From assembly GCF_026015295.1 (NCBI RefSeq), contig NZ_JAPDUW010000001.1, positions 1,612,001 through 1,676,000 of the forward strand: a stretch of DNA of 64,000 nucleotides, given 5' to 3'. Under the pieces are notes generated by a model. That model saw only the letters and a list, made by a program, of their open reading frames with translations, did no database searches and had not been told where the DNA came from. Of the stretch, positions 16,768 to 26,041 are shown piece by piece (positions within the stretch are counted from its first letter, which is position 1; each line of letters begins with the position of its first letter). The position numbers and the translations under genes were made by a program. This DNA comes from Segatella copri (GTDB taxonomy: Bacteria; Bacteroidota; Bacteroidia; Bacteroidales; Bacteroidaceae).

Positions 16768-19026
16768 TTATTTCTTTGCTGCAAAATTCAATGCAGAACC
16801 AGCCTTAAACCATGCAATCTGTGTATCATTATAAGTATGCTCAACCTCGAAACTATCCTCAGAACCATCCTTGTGCTTCAGGGTGACGGTGAGTTTAGAA
16901 CCTGGAGCAAACTCCTTCAAACCTGTCAAAGAGATGCGGTCATCCTCCTGCACCTTATTATAATCATCCTTGTTGCAGAATGTGAGGGCAAGCATACCCT
17001 GCTTCTTCAGGTTGGTTTCGTGGATGCGGGCGAAACTCTTGGCGAGAATCACCTTCACGTTGAGGAAACGAGGCTCCATAGCTGCATGCTCACGGGAAGA
17101 ACCTTCACCATAGTTATCCTCTGCCACCACGATGCTGCTGATGCCTTTTGCCTTGTAAGCCTTGGCAGCGGTAGAAACCTCGACATAAGCACCATCCAAC
17201 TGGTTCTTCACCTTATTACTCTCACCGTTAAAGGCATTAACGGCACCCATTAAAAGGTTGTCGGAGATGTTCTGCAAATGTCCACGGAACTTCAGCCAAG
17301 GACCCGCCATAGAGATGTGGTCGGTGGTACATTTGCCCTCGGTTTTGATAAGAAGCGGCATATCTGTCAGGTCTTTTCCATCCCATGGAGCAAACGGAGC
17401 AAGTTTCTGGAGTCGGTTGCTGTCAGGCGCAATAACTACCTCTACATTGGCATTTTCTTCGCTTGGAGCAATGAATCCCTTATCCTCTACGGCAAACCCC
17501 TTAGGTGGGAAGGTGAAACCTGTAGGCGCATCGAGCATCACGCTGTTGCCATCCTTATCCAGCAAGGTATCAGTAGCCGGATTGAAGTCGAGACGGCCCG
17601 CAATGGTGAGAGCCACGGTGAGCTCTGGACTGCCGATGAAGGCAAACGTATTAGGGTTACCATCAGCACGGCGGCGAAAGTTTCGGTTGAAAGAGGTAAC
17701 GATGGCATTCTTGCGCGAATTATCATCGGTATGACGCTTCCACTGTCCGATGCAAGGACCGCAGGCATTGGTCATGATGAGGGCTCCAATCTTCTTGAAA
17801 TCATCGAGGATACCATCACGCTCAGCTGTATAGCGAATCTGCTCTGAACCCGGGTTGATGATAAGCTGTCCCTTCACCTCAATACCTTTCTCATAAGCCT
17901 GACGGGCAATGCTGGCAGCACGGGCCAAGTCCTGATAAGAAGAGTTGGTACAGCTACCTACCAATCCTACTTCTACTACCATCGGATAATCGTTGGCAGG
18001 ACCTTTTGCCTTCATGTGAGAGATTGGTGTAGCTGCATCTGGAGTGAACGGACCGTTAAGATGAGGTTCAACCTTAGAAAGGTCGATTTCAACAATCTGG
18101 TCGTAGAAAGCAGACGGATCTGCCAACACCTCATCATCAGCACGGAGTTCGGCTGCATTCATCTGTGCGAGAGATGCAATTTCTTCACGGCCTGTCTTGC
18201 GGAGATACTCGCTGGCATTCTGGTCGAATGGGAAGATAGAGCATGTGGCACCCAATTCGGCTCCCATGTTACAGATGGTAGCCTTGCCGGTGGTAGAGAT
18301 GCTGTCCAATCCCTCGCCGAAGTATTCGAGGATGGCATTGGTTCCGCCCTTTACGGTAAGGATGCCGAGGATTTCGAGAATCACATCCTTAGGAGTGGCC
18401 CAGCCAGAGAGTTTGCCTGTAAGATGCACACCAATGAGACGTGGCATCTTGAGTTCCCAAGGCTGACCGGTCAACACATCTACGGCATCAGCACCACCTA
18501 CACCTACGGCCACCATGCCGAGACCACCAGCATTAGGAGTATGAGAATCGGTACCCACCATCATACCTCCAGGGAATGCATAGTTTTCGAGCACTACCTG
18601 ATGGATGATTCCGGCACCAGGTCCCCAGAATCCGATATGATATTTCTGAGAAACAGACTTCAGGAAGTCATATACCTCTTTATTAGTCTTACATGCCTCA
18701 GGAAGGTCTTGCGTAGCACCCACATCGGCACGGATCAAGTGATCACAATGTACGGAAGCAGGTACGACCACCTTGTCCTTACCCGCATTCATGAACTGCA
18801 AGAGTGCCATTTGCGCAGTCGCATCCTGCATCGCCACGCGATTAGGACGGAAGTCAACATATTCTATACCTCTTTTATATGGTCGCAACTGTGTAGGGTC
18901 GAAAAGATGCGCAAAGAGCACCTTCTCGGCATAAGTAAGAGGTCGTTTCACCGTAGCCTTAGCCTGGGCTACACTTTCCGAATACGAAGCGTAAAAGCTT
19001 CTCAGCATTTCAATGTCCAATATCAT
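16768..19026 (-). CDS. acn: aconitate hydratase
   Basis: 752 aa from the ATG at 19026; a GTG nine bases upstream is possible but family alignment favours [15 protein letters not shown]. It isomerises citrate to isocitrate using a 4Fe-4S cluster. Cluster ligands are visible in [11 protein letters not shown] and [10 protein letters not shown], and [11 protein letters not shown] and [12 protein letters not shown] complete the active site. The length fits the mitochondrial-type aconitase found in Bacteroidota. First gene of acn-gltA. Confidence 0.94.
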   Translation of the reverse strand: MILDIEMLRSFYASYSESVAQAKATVKRPLTYAEKVLFAHLFDPTQLRPYKRGIEYVDFRPNRVAMQDATAQMALLQFMNAGKDKVVVPASVHCDHLIRADVGATQDLPEACKTNKEVYDFLKSVSQKYHIGFWGPGAGIIHQVVLENYAFPGGMMVGTDSHTPNAGGLGMVAVGVGGADAVDVLTGQPWELKMPRLIGVHLTGKLSGWATPKDVILEILGILTVKGGTNAILEYFGEGLDSISTTGKATICNMGAELGATCSIFPFDQNASEYLRKTGREEIASLAQMNAAELRADDEVLADPSAFYDQIVEIDLSKVEPHLNGPFTPDAATPISHMKAKGPANDYPMVVEVGLVGSCTNSSYQDLARAASIARQAYEKGIEVKGQLIINPGSEQIRYTAERDGILDDFKKIGALIMTNACGPCIGQWKRHTDDNSRKNAIVTSFNRNFRRRADGNPNTFAFIGSPELTVALTIAGRLDFNPATDTLLDKDGNSVMLDAPTGFTFPPKGFAVEDKGFIAPSEENANVEVVIAPDSNRLQKLAPFAPWDGKDLTDMPLLIKTEGKCTTDHISMAGPWLKFRGHLQNISDNLLMGAVNAFNGESNKVKNQLDGAYVEVSTAAKAYKAKGISSIVVAEDNYGEGSSREHAAMEPRFLNVKVILAKSFARIHETNLKKQGMLALTFCNKDDYNKVQEDDRISLTGLKEFAPGSKLTVTLKHKDGSEDSFEVEHTYNDTQIAWFKAGSALNFAAKK

Positions 19027-19076
19027 CTTGTTCACAATTTTAATTAATTATACACTCTTTCGAGCAATTCTGTTTG

Positions 19077-19084
19077 CAAAAATA
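19077..19084 (-). promoter_or_regulatory. acn-gltA promoter -7 element
   Basis: Minus-strand TATTTTTG fits TAnnTTTG, 50 nt before the acn ATG. No clear -33. The rest of the gene-free stretch 19027-19356 is AT-rich, purine-rich at 19230-19316, and holds the trmD promoter; I see no gene in it. Confidence 0.4.
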
Positions 19085-19316
19085 CAACTTTTTCTACAAA
19101 TAGTAGCATGTTTTATCGAAAATTTATCATTTTGATATGATTTTTCTGTTTTTTGATAATTTTGTTGCATATTTATACGTTAATCACTCTCTTTCTCCGG
19201 AAAAGCAGGATTATGATATGAAAAGACAAGAATGGCTACAGAAAGGCAGGAAAACAGAGAAAAAAGAAAGGAAAGTGAAGAAAAGAGGAGTTAAAATGAA
19301 AGAAAAAGCAAAATTT

Positions 19317-19348
19317 TTTGGTACTCTCCGCATTATTTATTATTTTTG
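19317..19348 (+). promoter_or_regulatory. trmD promoter
   Basis: TTTG (19317-19320), a 20-bp spacer, then TATTTTTG (19341-19348). The ATG at 19357 is only 8 nt further, so the leader is very short or absent. Confidence 0.6.
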
Positions 19349-19356
19349 CAGATGTT

Positions 19357-20031
19357 ATGAGAATAGACATTATTACAGTATTACCAGAGATGCTGGAGGG
19401 ATTCTTCAATGAGTCCATTCTAGCACGTGCGCAGAAGAAGGGTCTAGCGGAGATTCATCTGCACAACCTGCGTGACTACACATTAGATAAATGGAAGCGT
19501 GTGGACGACTATCCATACGGCGGAAGTGCCGGCATGGTGATGCAATGTGAACCAATAGACCGCTGCATTGCTGCACTGAAGGCAGAGCGCGAGTATGATG
19601 ACGTGATTTATGTTTCGCCAGATGGTGAAACTTTCAACCAGAAGATAGCCAACGAAATGTCGATGCAGGGTAACCTCATCATCCTCTGCGGTCACTACAA
19701 GGGTATTGACCAGCGTGTGCGCGACCATCTCATTACCCGAGAAATCAGTGTAGGTGATTATGTGCTGACGGGTGGCGAACTTGCTGCAGCCATCATCTCA
19801 GATGCCGTCATCCGACTGGTTCCGGGTGTTATCAGCGACGAACAGAGTGCACTTTCCGACTGTTTCCAGGACGACATTCTTGCCGCCCCTATCTACACCC
19901 GTCCTGCCGACTACAAGGGATGGAAGGTGCCGGAGATTCTGCTCAGTGGCAACGAAGCCAAGATTCGCCAGTGGGAATTCGACCAGGCCATGGAAAGAAC
20001 CAAGCGCCTGCGCCCTGACCTGCTGAAATAA
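19357..20031 (+). CDS. trmD: tRNA (guanine37-N1)-methyltransferase
   Basis: 224 aa. TrmD methylates G37 next to the anticodon, using SAM in a trefoil-knot fold, and prevents +1 frameshifting. [30 protein letters not shown] and the knot region [14 protein letters not shown]...[12 protein letters not shown] are diagnostic. The start is set at MRIDII; the longer frame from 19318 would begin inside the promoter. It is not in the usual rpsP-rimM-trmD-rplS operon but stands alone, divergent from acn. Confidence 0.95.
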   Translation: MRIDIITVLPEMLEGFFNESILARAQKKGLAEIHLHNLRDYTLDKWKRVDDYPYGGSAGMVMQCEPIDRCIAALKAEREYDDVIYVSPDGETFNQKIANEMSMQGNLIILCGHYKGIDQRVRDHLITREISVGDYVLTGGELAAAIISDAVIRLVPGVISDEQSALSDCFQDDILAAPIYTRPADYKGWKVPEILLSGNEAKIRQWEFDQAMERTKRLRPDLLK

Positions 20032-20062
20032 GAAGAAATCATTGCTGATTACTATCATACCC

Positions 20063-20114
20063 AGAATGGTGGTTTTTAGACACGGTGTAATCCGTTCCTA
20101 AAAACCACCGTTCT
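20063..20114. terminator. hairpin between trmD and the patatin gene
   Basis: A 17-bp stem (20063-20079 with 20098-20114), one mismatch, around an 18-nt loop containing ACGG and CCGT. It separates convergent genes. No strong U-tract outside, but the stem itself holds T5 and A5. Confidence 0.65.
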
Positions 20115-20176
20115 ACTCATTCTCAAGCCATATACTAAAACTCTACACCTTATTTATCAACTACACCTTATTAATA

Positions 20177-21028
20177 TTATTCTTTTTCTACGCATTTTTC
20201 GCAGAAAGCCTCACCCAGCATGAAACCTTCTTCGTAGAGGCGTTCCAGTTTATCGGTATCCTTCTCTATTCTGCCAACTTCCAACGGACGGATTGGACGG
20301 ATACAGGTAATCTTACCCGCAGCCTCCAGATCATCTACAAGCTGGATCTGTTCGTTATAAGCCCGATGACGGTGACTCAGAGCCACACGCAGGCGAGGAT
20401 AGTTCTTATATAAATAAGGTATCTTATGGTCTTTGCCCATATCACGCCATCCTTTGTTGCGAGTCAGGACAACCACATTGTGTTGCCACCCCATGTCAAT
20501 GGCGTGCTGTACCGGAATACTGTCCGCAATACCACCATCCAACATCGGAATGCCATCCACTTCCACAATCTTGCTCACATATGGCAAACTGCTGGAAGCA
20601 CGCACAACATCCAGTGCACGCTGCCTGTCATGATTCTCGGAAAGATACATAGCCTTGCCCGTAAGACAATTGGTAGTAACCATCTCGAAACCATCGGCAT
20701 ACTTAAAATAGGTATCAAAATCGAAAGGCAAGAGCTGGTTCGGAAACTTATCGTAGAGCAATTTGCGGTCGAAGATACACCCCTGAGTCACCAGATGGCG
20801 AATACCGATATACTGGTATCGGGCCAGATAATCGATGTTAGAGATACGGGCACGCCGAGGTTGGCGGCTCATATACGACATGCCATTACATGCCCCAGCC
20901 GATACAGCCACCGTATAAGGGAAATGAACATCATGCTTCATGAAGGCATCCAGTACCCCACTAGTGAAGACCCCTCGCATGCCTCCTCCCTCAAGAACCA
21001 AACCTGTTGTTTTCAAATTCAATTTCAT
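20177..21028 (-). CDS. patatin-like phospholipase (YjjU-type)
   Basis: 283 aa from the ATG at 21028 (MKLNLKTTGLVLEGGGMRG); the longer frame starts at a TTG and is disfavoured. The glycine-rich oxyanion loop LEGGGMRGVFTSGVLD, the nucleophile elbow AVSAGACNG (GxSxG with the first Gly replaced by Ala) and the MLDGGIADSIP dyad Asp are present, so it is probably an active lipid hydrolase. No signal peptide. The substrate is unknown. Divergent from the M24 peptidase gene. Confidence 0.88.
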   Translation of the reverse strand: MKLNLKTTGLVLEGGGMRGVFTSGVLDAFMKHDVHFPYTVAVSAGACNGMSYMSRQPRRARISNIDYLARYQYIGIRHLVTQGCIFDRKLLYDKFPNQLLPFDFDTYFKYADGFEMVTTNCLTGKAMYLSENHDRQRALDVVRASSSLPYVSKIVEVDGIPMLDGGIADSIPVQHAIDMGWQHNVVVLTRNKGWRDMGKDHKIPYLYKNYPRLRVALSHRHRAYNEQIQLVDDLEAAGKITCIRPIRPLEVGRIEKDTDKLERLYEEGFMLGEAFCEKCVEKE

Positions 21029-21168
21029 AACACACTCTCTGCTTTTAAAATTCTGAAAATAATTATATTTTGCTCGCAGCATAGACAATTTTCTTACATT
21101 TTGTCTAGCAAAAAGCCGTTTTTATATTAATTATTTATAAATTTACGCGTTTTATTCAATTTTGCTTG

Positions 21169-21207
21169 CAAAGATACGTATTTTTTGGGAAATAATTGCT
21201 AACTTTG
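21169..21207. promoter_or_regulatory. divergent promoters for patatin and Xaa-Pro aminopeptidase genes
   Basis: TATCTTTG on the minus strand (21169-21176) and TAACTTTG on the plus strand (21200-21207) are back-to-back TAnnTTTG elements 23 bp apart. Their -33 regions would overlap each other's -7 elements, so simultaneous use is unlikely. Confidence 0.5.
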
Positions 21208-21236
21208 CAAGCAAAATAATGTAAAATACTAAAAAT

Positions 21237-22643
21237 ATGTTCAGCAAAGAGACTTACATCAGCCGCAGACAGGAGCTGAAGAAACTTGTGAAAAGCGGCG
21301 TAATTATACTTTTCGGAAACAACAATTCACCATGTAATTTCCCTAATAACGGATATTACCCTTTCCGTCAGGACTCGACATTCCTCTATTATTTCGGATT
21401 GCAGCGCGACGGTCTGGTAGGTGTGATAGATATAGACAACGATATTGAAACCCTGATTGGCGACGACATCGACCTCGTAGACATCGTATGGTACGGAAGC
21501 GTTGACAGTGTTCACGATCTTGCAGCGCAGGTAGGCGTTCACAACTCAGCACCTATGAAAACGCTCAAGACTATCTGCAACGACGCCATGTCGAAGAAGC
21601 GCAAGATTCATTTCCTGCCACCTTACCGCTACGACATCAAGCTGCAGGTATTCGACCTTCTGGGCATCCATCCTAACCAGCAGAAAGAAGAGGCCAGCAT
21701 GGACCTCATCAAGGCTGTTGTGAAGATGCGTTCAACTAAGACCCAGGAAGAAATCGAGGAATTGGAGCGTGCTGCTGTCATCGGATACAAGATGCATACC
21801 ACAGCGATGAAGCTCGTACGTCCGGGTGTGACAGAAAAATATGTTGCAGGTCAGGTAAGCGGCATTGCCCACTCTTACGGAGCCATGGTCAGTTTCCCAA
21901 CCATCTTCAGTCAGCACGGTGAAATTCAGCATGGTTATCCATCTATGAATGTACTGGAAGAAGGCAGACTGGCACTCTGTGATGCAGGTGCAGAAACTAT
22001 GAACAACTACTGTTCAGACAACACCCGCACCATGCCGGTGAGCGGAAAGTTCAGCCAGCGCCAGTTGGAAATCTACTCTATTGTAGAAGAATGCCACGAC
22101 CATGCACTGGATGTAGCCAAGCCAGGCGTAAAATGGGCAGACGTACACTTCTCTGTTTGCCGCCTGCTCTTCGACCGCATGAAGGAACTCGGACTTGCAA
22201 AGGGTGATACAGAAGAGGCTGTAAAGGCTGGAGCACACGCCATGTTCCTGCCTCATGGTTTGGGCCACATGATGGGAATGGATGTTCACGACATGGAGAA
22301 CCTCGACCAGATTAACGTTGGTTTCGACGAAGAGGTACGCCCTAATCTGGAGCAATTCGGTACCAACTGCCTGCGTATGGGTCGCCGTCTGCAGGAAGGT
22401 TTCGTGGTAACCGACGAGCCGGGAGTTTACTTCATCCCTGCCCTCATCGACGACTGGAAGGCATCCGGTCACTGTGCAGAATTCCTCAACTTCGACAAGA
22501 TTGAGACCTATAAAGATTTCGGTGGTATCCGAATTGAGGACGATGTACTCATCACCAAAGATAGTTGCAGATTCCTGGGCAAAGACCGCATACCTTATCA
22601 TCCAAAAGATGTTGAGGAGTTCATGGCAGCCAACAAGGAATAA
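21237..22643 (+). CDS. pepP: M24B Xaa-Pro aminopeptidase
   Basis: 468 aa. It removes N-terminal residues preceding proline. The N-terminal aminopeptidase-P domain (about 1-170) contains NNGYYPFRQDSTFLYYFG. The catalytic pita-bread domain has dimetal ligands in LCDAGAE and CSDNTRTMP (two Asp), LPHGLGHMMG (His), TDEPGVYF (Glu) and GGIRIEDDVLIT (Glu). Cytoplasmic, no signal peptide. The aminopeptidase gene at 22727 follows 83 bp later on the same strand. Confidence 0.93.
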   Translation: MFSKETYISRRQELKKLVKSGVIILFGNNNSPCNFPNNGYYPFRQDSTFLYYFGLQRDGLVGVIDIDNDIETLIGDDIDLVDIVWYGSVDSVHDLAAQVGVHNSAPMKTLKTICNDAMSKKRKIHFLPPYRYDIKLQVFDLLGIHPNQQKEEASMDLIKAVVKMRSTKTQEEIEELERAAVIGYKMHTTAMKLVRPGVTEKYVAGQVSGIAHSYGAMVSFPTIFSQHGEIQHGYPSMNVLEEGRLALCDAGAETMNNYCSDNTRTMPVSGKFSQRQLEIYSIVEECHDHALDVAKPGVKWADVHFSVCRLLFDRMKELGLAKGDTEEAVKAGAHAMFLPHGLGHMMGMDVHDMENLDQINVGFDEEVRPNLEQFGTNCLRMGRRLQEGFVVTDEPGVYFIPALIDDWKASGHCAEFLNFDKIETYKDFGGIRIEDDVLITKDSCRFLGKDRIPYHPKDVEEFMAANKE

Positions 22644-22726
22644 AATTCCTGAAAGAGAAATCATTTCAGAAAAAGGAATCAGAGAGAAGATATAACAAGA
22701 ACATTAATATAAAGAGAAAAGAATTC

Positions 22727-23938
22727 ATGAAGAAAACTATGATTGTTGCAGCCTTGATGGCTTTGGTAGCCACAGGAGCAAATGCGAAGAAAGCTGCAGA
22801 CTCTGCAGAAGTAGCAAAGAACAAACCTGTATTTACTGTAGTAAAGCAGAATCCTATCACTAGCATCAAGGACCAGAACCGCAGTGGTACGTGCTGGGCT
22901 TACTCTACCCTCAGCTACTTCGAGAGCGAAATCTTGAAGAAGACAGGCAAGACCTACGACCTCAGCGAAATGTTCGTAGCCAACAAGACTTATATGGACC
23001 GCGCCACAGTGGCTGTAAGAATGCACGGCGACGTGAGCTTCTCTGAGGGTGGTAGCGCCTACGATGTTCTCTATGCTTTGCAGCACTATGGTATTGTACC
23101 TGAGTCTGCCATGCCTGCACCAGGTTCATTGACAGGTGACTCTTTGGCTAACTTCGGTGAGTTCTTCAATGTAATGACTCCATACGTAGAGGCAGTAGCA
23201 AAGAGCACAGCTAAGAAGCTTTCTCCAGCCTGGAAGAGCGGTCTTCAGGGCATCATCGACTCTTATATCGGTAAGGCTCCTGAGAAGTTTACATACGAGG
23301 GCAAGCAGTATACTCCACAGAGTTTCTGCCAGAGCCTCGGTTTGAATCTTGATGATTATGTAACCATTACCAGCTACACCCACCACCCAATGTGGAGCAA
23401 GTTTGCTGTTGAGGTACAGGACAACTGGCGCTGGCCTTTGAGCTACAACGTTCCTATGGAAGACATCTGCAAGATTATCGACAACGCTGTAAACAACGGT
23501 TACACAGTAGCTTGGGGAGGTGACGTAACAGAAGACGGTTTCACTCGCAAGGGTCTCGGTATCGCTTACGACGTAAAGAAGGTTCGCTCTATGGCCGGTA
23601 CAGATGCTGACCATTGGTTCAAGCTCTCTAAGGACGAGAAGAAGGAGAAGTTTGATTCTCTCGGCGTAAATGCTCCTGAGATTGTTCCTACACAGGCTAT
23701 GCGTCAGGAAGCATTCGACAATTGGGAGACAACTGACGACCACGGTATGCACATCTACGGTATCGCTAAGGATCAGAACGGCAAGGAGTACTACATGGTT
23801 AAGAACTCTTGGGGCGAGTATGGTGACTACAAGGGAACCTGGTACATGACCAAGGCTTTCGTAGCTTACAAGACTATGGACTTCATGGTTAACAAGAACG
23901 CCCTTCCTAAGGACATCCGCAAGAAGCTCGGAATCTAG
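22727..23938 (+). CDS. exported C1B cysteine aminopeptidase (bleomycin hydrolase/PepC family)
   Basis: 403 aa. A signal peptide is visible (MKKTMIVAALMALVATGANA, cleavage after about 20). The papain-like triad is C56 in RSGTCWAYS, H339 in TDDHGMHIYG and N360 in VKNSWGEYG. The length and DQNRSGTCWAYSTLSYFESEI match bleomycin hydrolase/aminopeptidase C. Unlike cytoplasmic PepC it is exported, so it probably trims peptides in the periplasm, which fits a peptide-using gut anaerobe. Downstream of the Xaa-Pro aminopeptidase gene and possibly co-transcribed. Confidence 0.92.
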   Translation: MKKTMIVAALMALVATGANAKKAADSAEVAKNKPVFTVVKQNPITSIKDQNRSGTCWAYSTLSYFESEILKKTGKTYDLSEMFVANKTYMDRATVAVRMHGDVSFSEGGSAYDVLYALQHYGIVPESAMPAPGSLTGDSLANFGEFFNVMTPYVEAVAKSTAKKLSPAWKSGLQGIIDSYIGKAPEKFTYEGKQYTPQSFCQSLGLNLDDYVTITSYTHHPMWSKFAVEVQDNWRWPLSYNVPMEDICKIIDNAVNNGYTVAWGGDVTEDGFTRKGLGIAYDVKKVRSMAGTDADHWFKLSKDEKKEKFDSLGVNAPEIVPTQAMRQEAFDNWETTDDHGMHIYGIAKDQNGKEYYMVKNSWGEYGDYKGTWYMTKAFVAYKTMDFMVNKNALPKDIRKKLGI

Positions 23939-24019
23939 GAGAGTTTTTATAGTTAAAAGTTTATAGTTAACAGTCTATAGGTTTTCTATGGACATTCTCC
24001 TAAACAAAAATATTCAAGG

Positions 24020-24051
24020 GGCAGCAAACCGATGAGTTTGCTGCCTTTTTT
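24020..24051 (+). terminator. terminator after the exported aminopeptidase gene
   Basis: GGCAGCAAAC (24020-24029) pairs with GTTTGCTGCC (24036-24045), followed by six T. About 80 nt past the stop, after an AGTTAAAAGTTTATAGTTAA-type repeat. Confidence 0.85.
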
Positions 24052-24171
24052 GTTGCCAAGAAAATCTCTTATTTACTTATTTTGGGTTGCCAACAAGTCT
24101 TATTTTTACTTATTTCTAGGTAATTTAGTAAAATTCCTCCCTAAACATTTCCTTTTGTCATTTTATTTTCG

Positions 24172-24179
24172 TAACTTTG
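24172..24179 (+). promoter_or_regulatory. recJ promoter -7 element
   Basis: TAACTTTG fits TAnnTTTG, 25 nt before the recJ ATG; TTTC (24148-24151) lies 20 bp upstream. Confidence 0.5.
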
Positions 24180-24204
24180 GGGGCAGAAATAAAAAATAAT
24201 TAAA

Positions 24205-25926
24205 ATGCATTTTAAATGGAATTACGAATCACCAACACCTGAACAGCAAAAAGCAGCTGAAGAATTAGGCGCCAAGCTAAATATGAGCCCAGTTCTTGCC
24301 CATTTGCTCATCAAGCGAGAGATTACGACAGAGTCTGCAGCCAAACGGTTTTTCCGTCCACAACTCTCAGATCTCATCAATCCATTCCTGATGAAAGACA
24401 TGGACATTGCCGTAGACCGCCTGAACGATGCTATGGGTAGAAAGGAACGTATCCTTGTTTACGGAGACTATGACGTAGACGGATGCACCGCCGTTGCCCT
24501 GGTGTACAAATTCTTGCAGCAATTCTATTCAAACATCGACTACTACATTCCCGACCGCTACGACGAAGGTTACGGAGTGAGTAAGAAAGGAATTGATTTT
24601 GCTCATCAGACTGGTGTAAAACTGATTATTATTCTAGACTGCGGAATCAAGGCTATTCAGGAGATAGAATATGCCAAGAGTCTGGGAATAGACTTCATCA
24701 TCTGCGACCATCACGTTCCTGACGATGTGATGCCACCTGCTGTGGCCATACTCAATCCGAAGCGTCCTGACGATCCATTCCCATTCAAGCATCTCTGCGG
24801 ATGCGGTGTAGGATTCAAGTTTATGCAGGCTTTTGCCAAGAACAACAACATTCCGTTCTCCAGGCTCATTCCTCTGCTCGACTTCTGCGCTGTGAGTATT
24901 GCTGCCGACATTGTGCCGGTGGTAGATGAGAACAGAATACTCGCCTTCCATGGTCTTAAGTTGCTGAATACCAATCCAAGTATCGGTCTGAAATCCATCA
25001 TCGACATCTGCGGACTGAACGGACGCGAGCTCTCTATGAGCGATATTGTGTTCAAGATTGGTCCCCGCATCAATGCTTCAGGCAGAATGGAGAACGGCAA
25101 GCTGAGCGTAGATCTGCTGGTAGAAAGAGACTATTCCTCAGCCCTGCGCATGGCCAGACACATCAATGAGTACAATGAGCAGCGCAAAGACATAGACAAG
25201 CAGATGACTGAAGAAGCCAACGGCATCGTATCGCGTCTGGAAAGCATGAAACACAACTCCAGCATCGTGCTCTATGATGAAGGTTGGAAAAAGGGAGTCA
25301 TTGGCATTGTTGCTTCCCGACTCACCGAAATCTACTTCCGCCCTACCATTGTTCTGACCCGGGATGGTGATATGGCTACAGGTTCAGCACGTAGCGTAAC
25401 GGGATTTGACATCTACTCAGCCATCAAGAGTTGCCGCGACCTCCTGCTCAATTTCGGTGGTCATACCTATGCTGCCGGACTTACCTTGAAGTGGGATAAG
25501 GTTAGAGAGTTCAGAGACAGGTTCCAGCATTATGTAGAAGAGCATATTTCGCCTCAACAGACAGAACCGATGCTCAACATAGATGCTGAAATTGACTTTA
25601 AAGACATTACCAAGCATCTGCAGGCCGACTTGAAGCGCTTCTCTCCTTTCGGTCCATGTAACCAGAAACCTATTTTCTGCACCAACCGGGTATATGATTA
25701 TGGTACCAGTAAGGTGGTGGGCAGAGAACAGGAACACATCAAGTTGGAACTGGTAGACTCAAAATCGAGCACGGTCTTAAACGGCATCGCTTTCGGTCAG
25801 AGTGCAGCTGCCCGCTACATCAAGAGTAAGCGAAGTTTCGACATAGCCTTCACCATCGAAGAGAATATTTTTAAGAAAAACCAAGTTCAACTTCAGATAG
25901 AAGACATCCGTCCAAACGAAGGATGA
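24205..25926 (+). CDS. recJ: single-strand-specific exonuclease RecJ
   Basis: 573 aa. 5'-3' ssDNA exonuclease in recombination and repair. The DHH-family motifs are YGDYDVDGCTA (D88, D90, D92), LDCGIK (145-150) and CDHHVPD (DHH 168-170), followed by the DHHA1 region ending in NFGGHTYAAGLTL. The C-terminal OB-like domain (about 460-573) contains FSPFGPCNQKPIF. Full length for the family. recQ follows 115 bp later; RecJ and RecQ act together in RecF-type repair. Confidence 0.95.
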   Translation: MHFKWNYESPTPEQQKAAEELGAKLNMSPVLAHLLIKREITTESAAKRFFRPQLSDLINPFLMKDMDIAVDRLNDAMGRKERILVYGDYDVDGCTAVALVYKFLQQFYSNIDYYIPDRYDEGYGVSKKGIDFAHQTGVKLIIILDCGIKAIQEIEYAKSLGIDFIICDHHVPDDVMPPAVAILNPKRPDDPFPFKHLCGCGVGFKFMQAFAKNNNIPFSRLIPLLDFCAVSIAADIVPVVDENRILAFHGLKLLNTNPSIGLKSIIDICGLNGRELSMSDIVFKIGPRINASGRMENGKLSVDLLVERDYSSALRMARHINEYNEQRKDIDKQMTEEANGIVSRLESMKHNSSIVLYDEGWKKGVIGIVASRLTEIYFRPTIVLTRDGDMATGSARSVTGFDIYSAIKSCRDLLLNFGGHTYAAGLTLKWDKVREFRDRFQHYVEEHISPQQTEPMLNIDAEIDFKDITKHLQADLKRFSPFGPCNQKPIFCTNRVYDYGTSKVVGREQEHIKLELVDSKSSTVLNGIAFGQSAAARYIKSKRSFDIAFTIEENIFKKNQVQLQIEDIRPNEG

Positions 25927-26041
25927 GGTACTTAGCCCTATGCATGGATTAGGCACTGATTACTCGGATTACACGGATTTGTAGAGCAAATCCGTCAGGA
26001 CGCAAAAGCATCGAAATCTGCAAGGGCAAAAGTTTCAAAAA

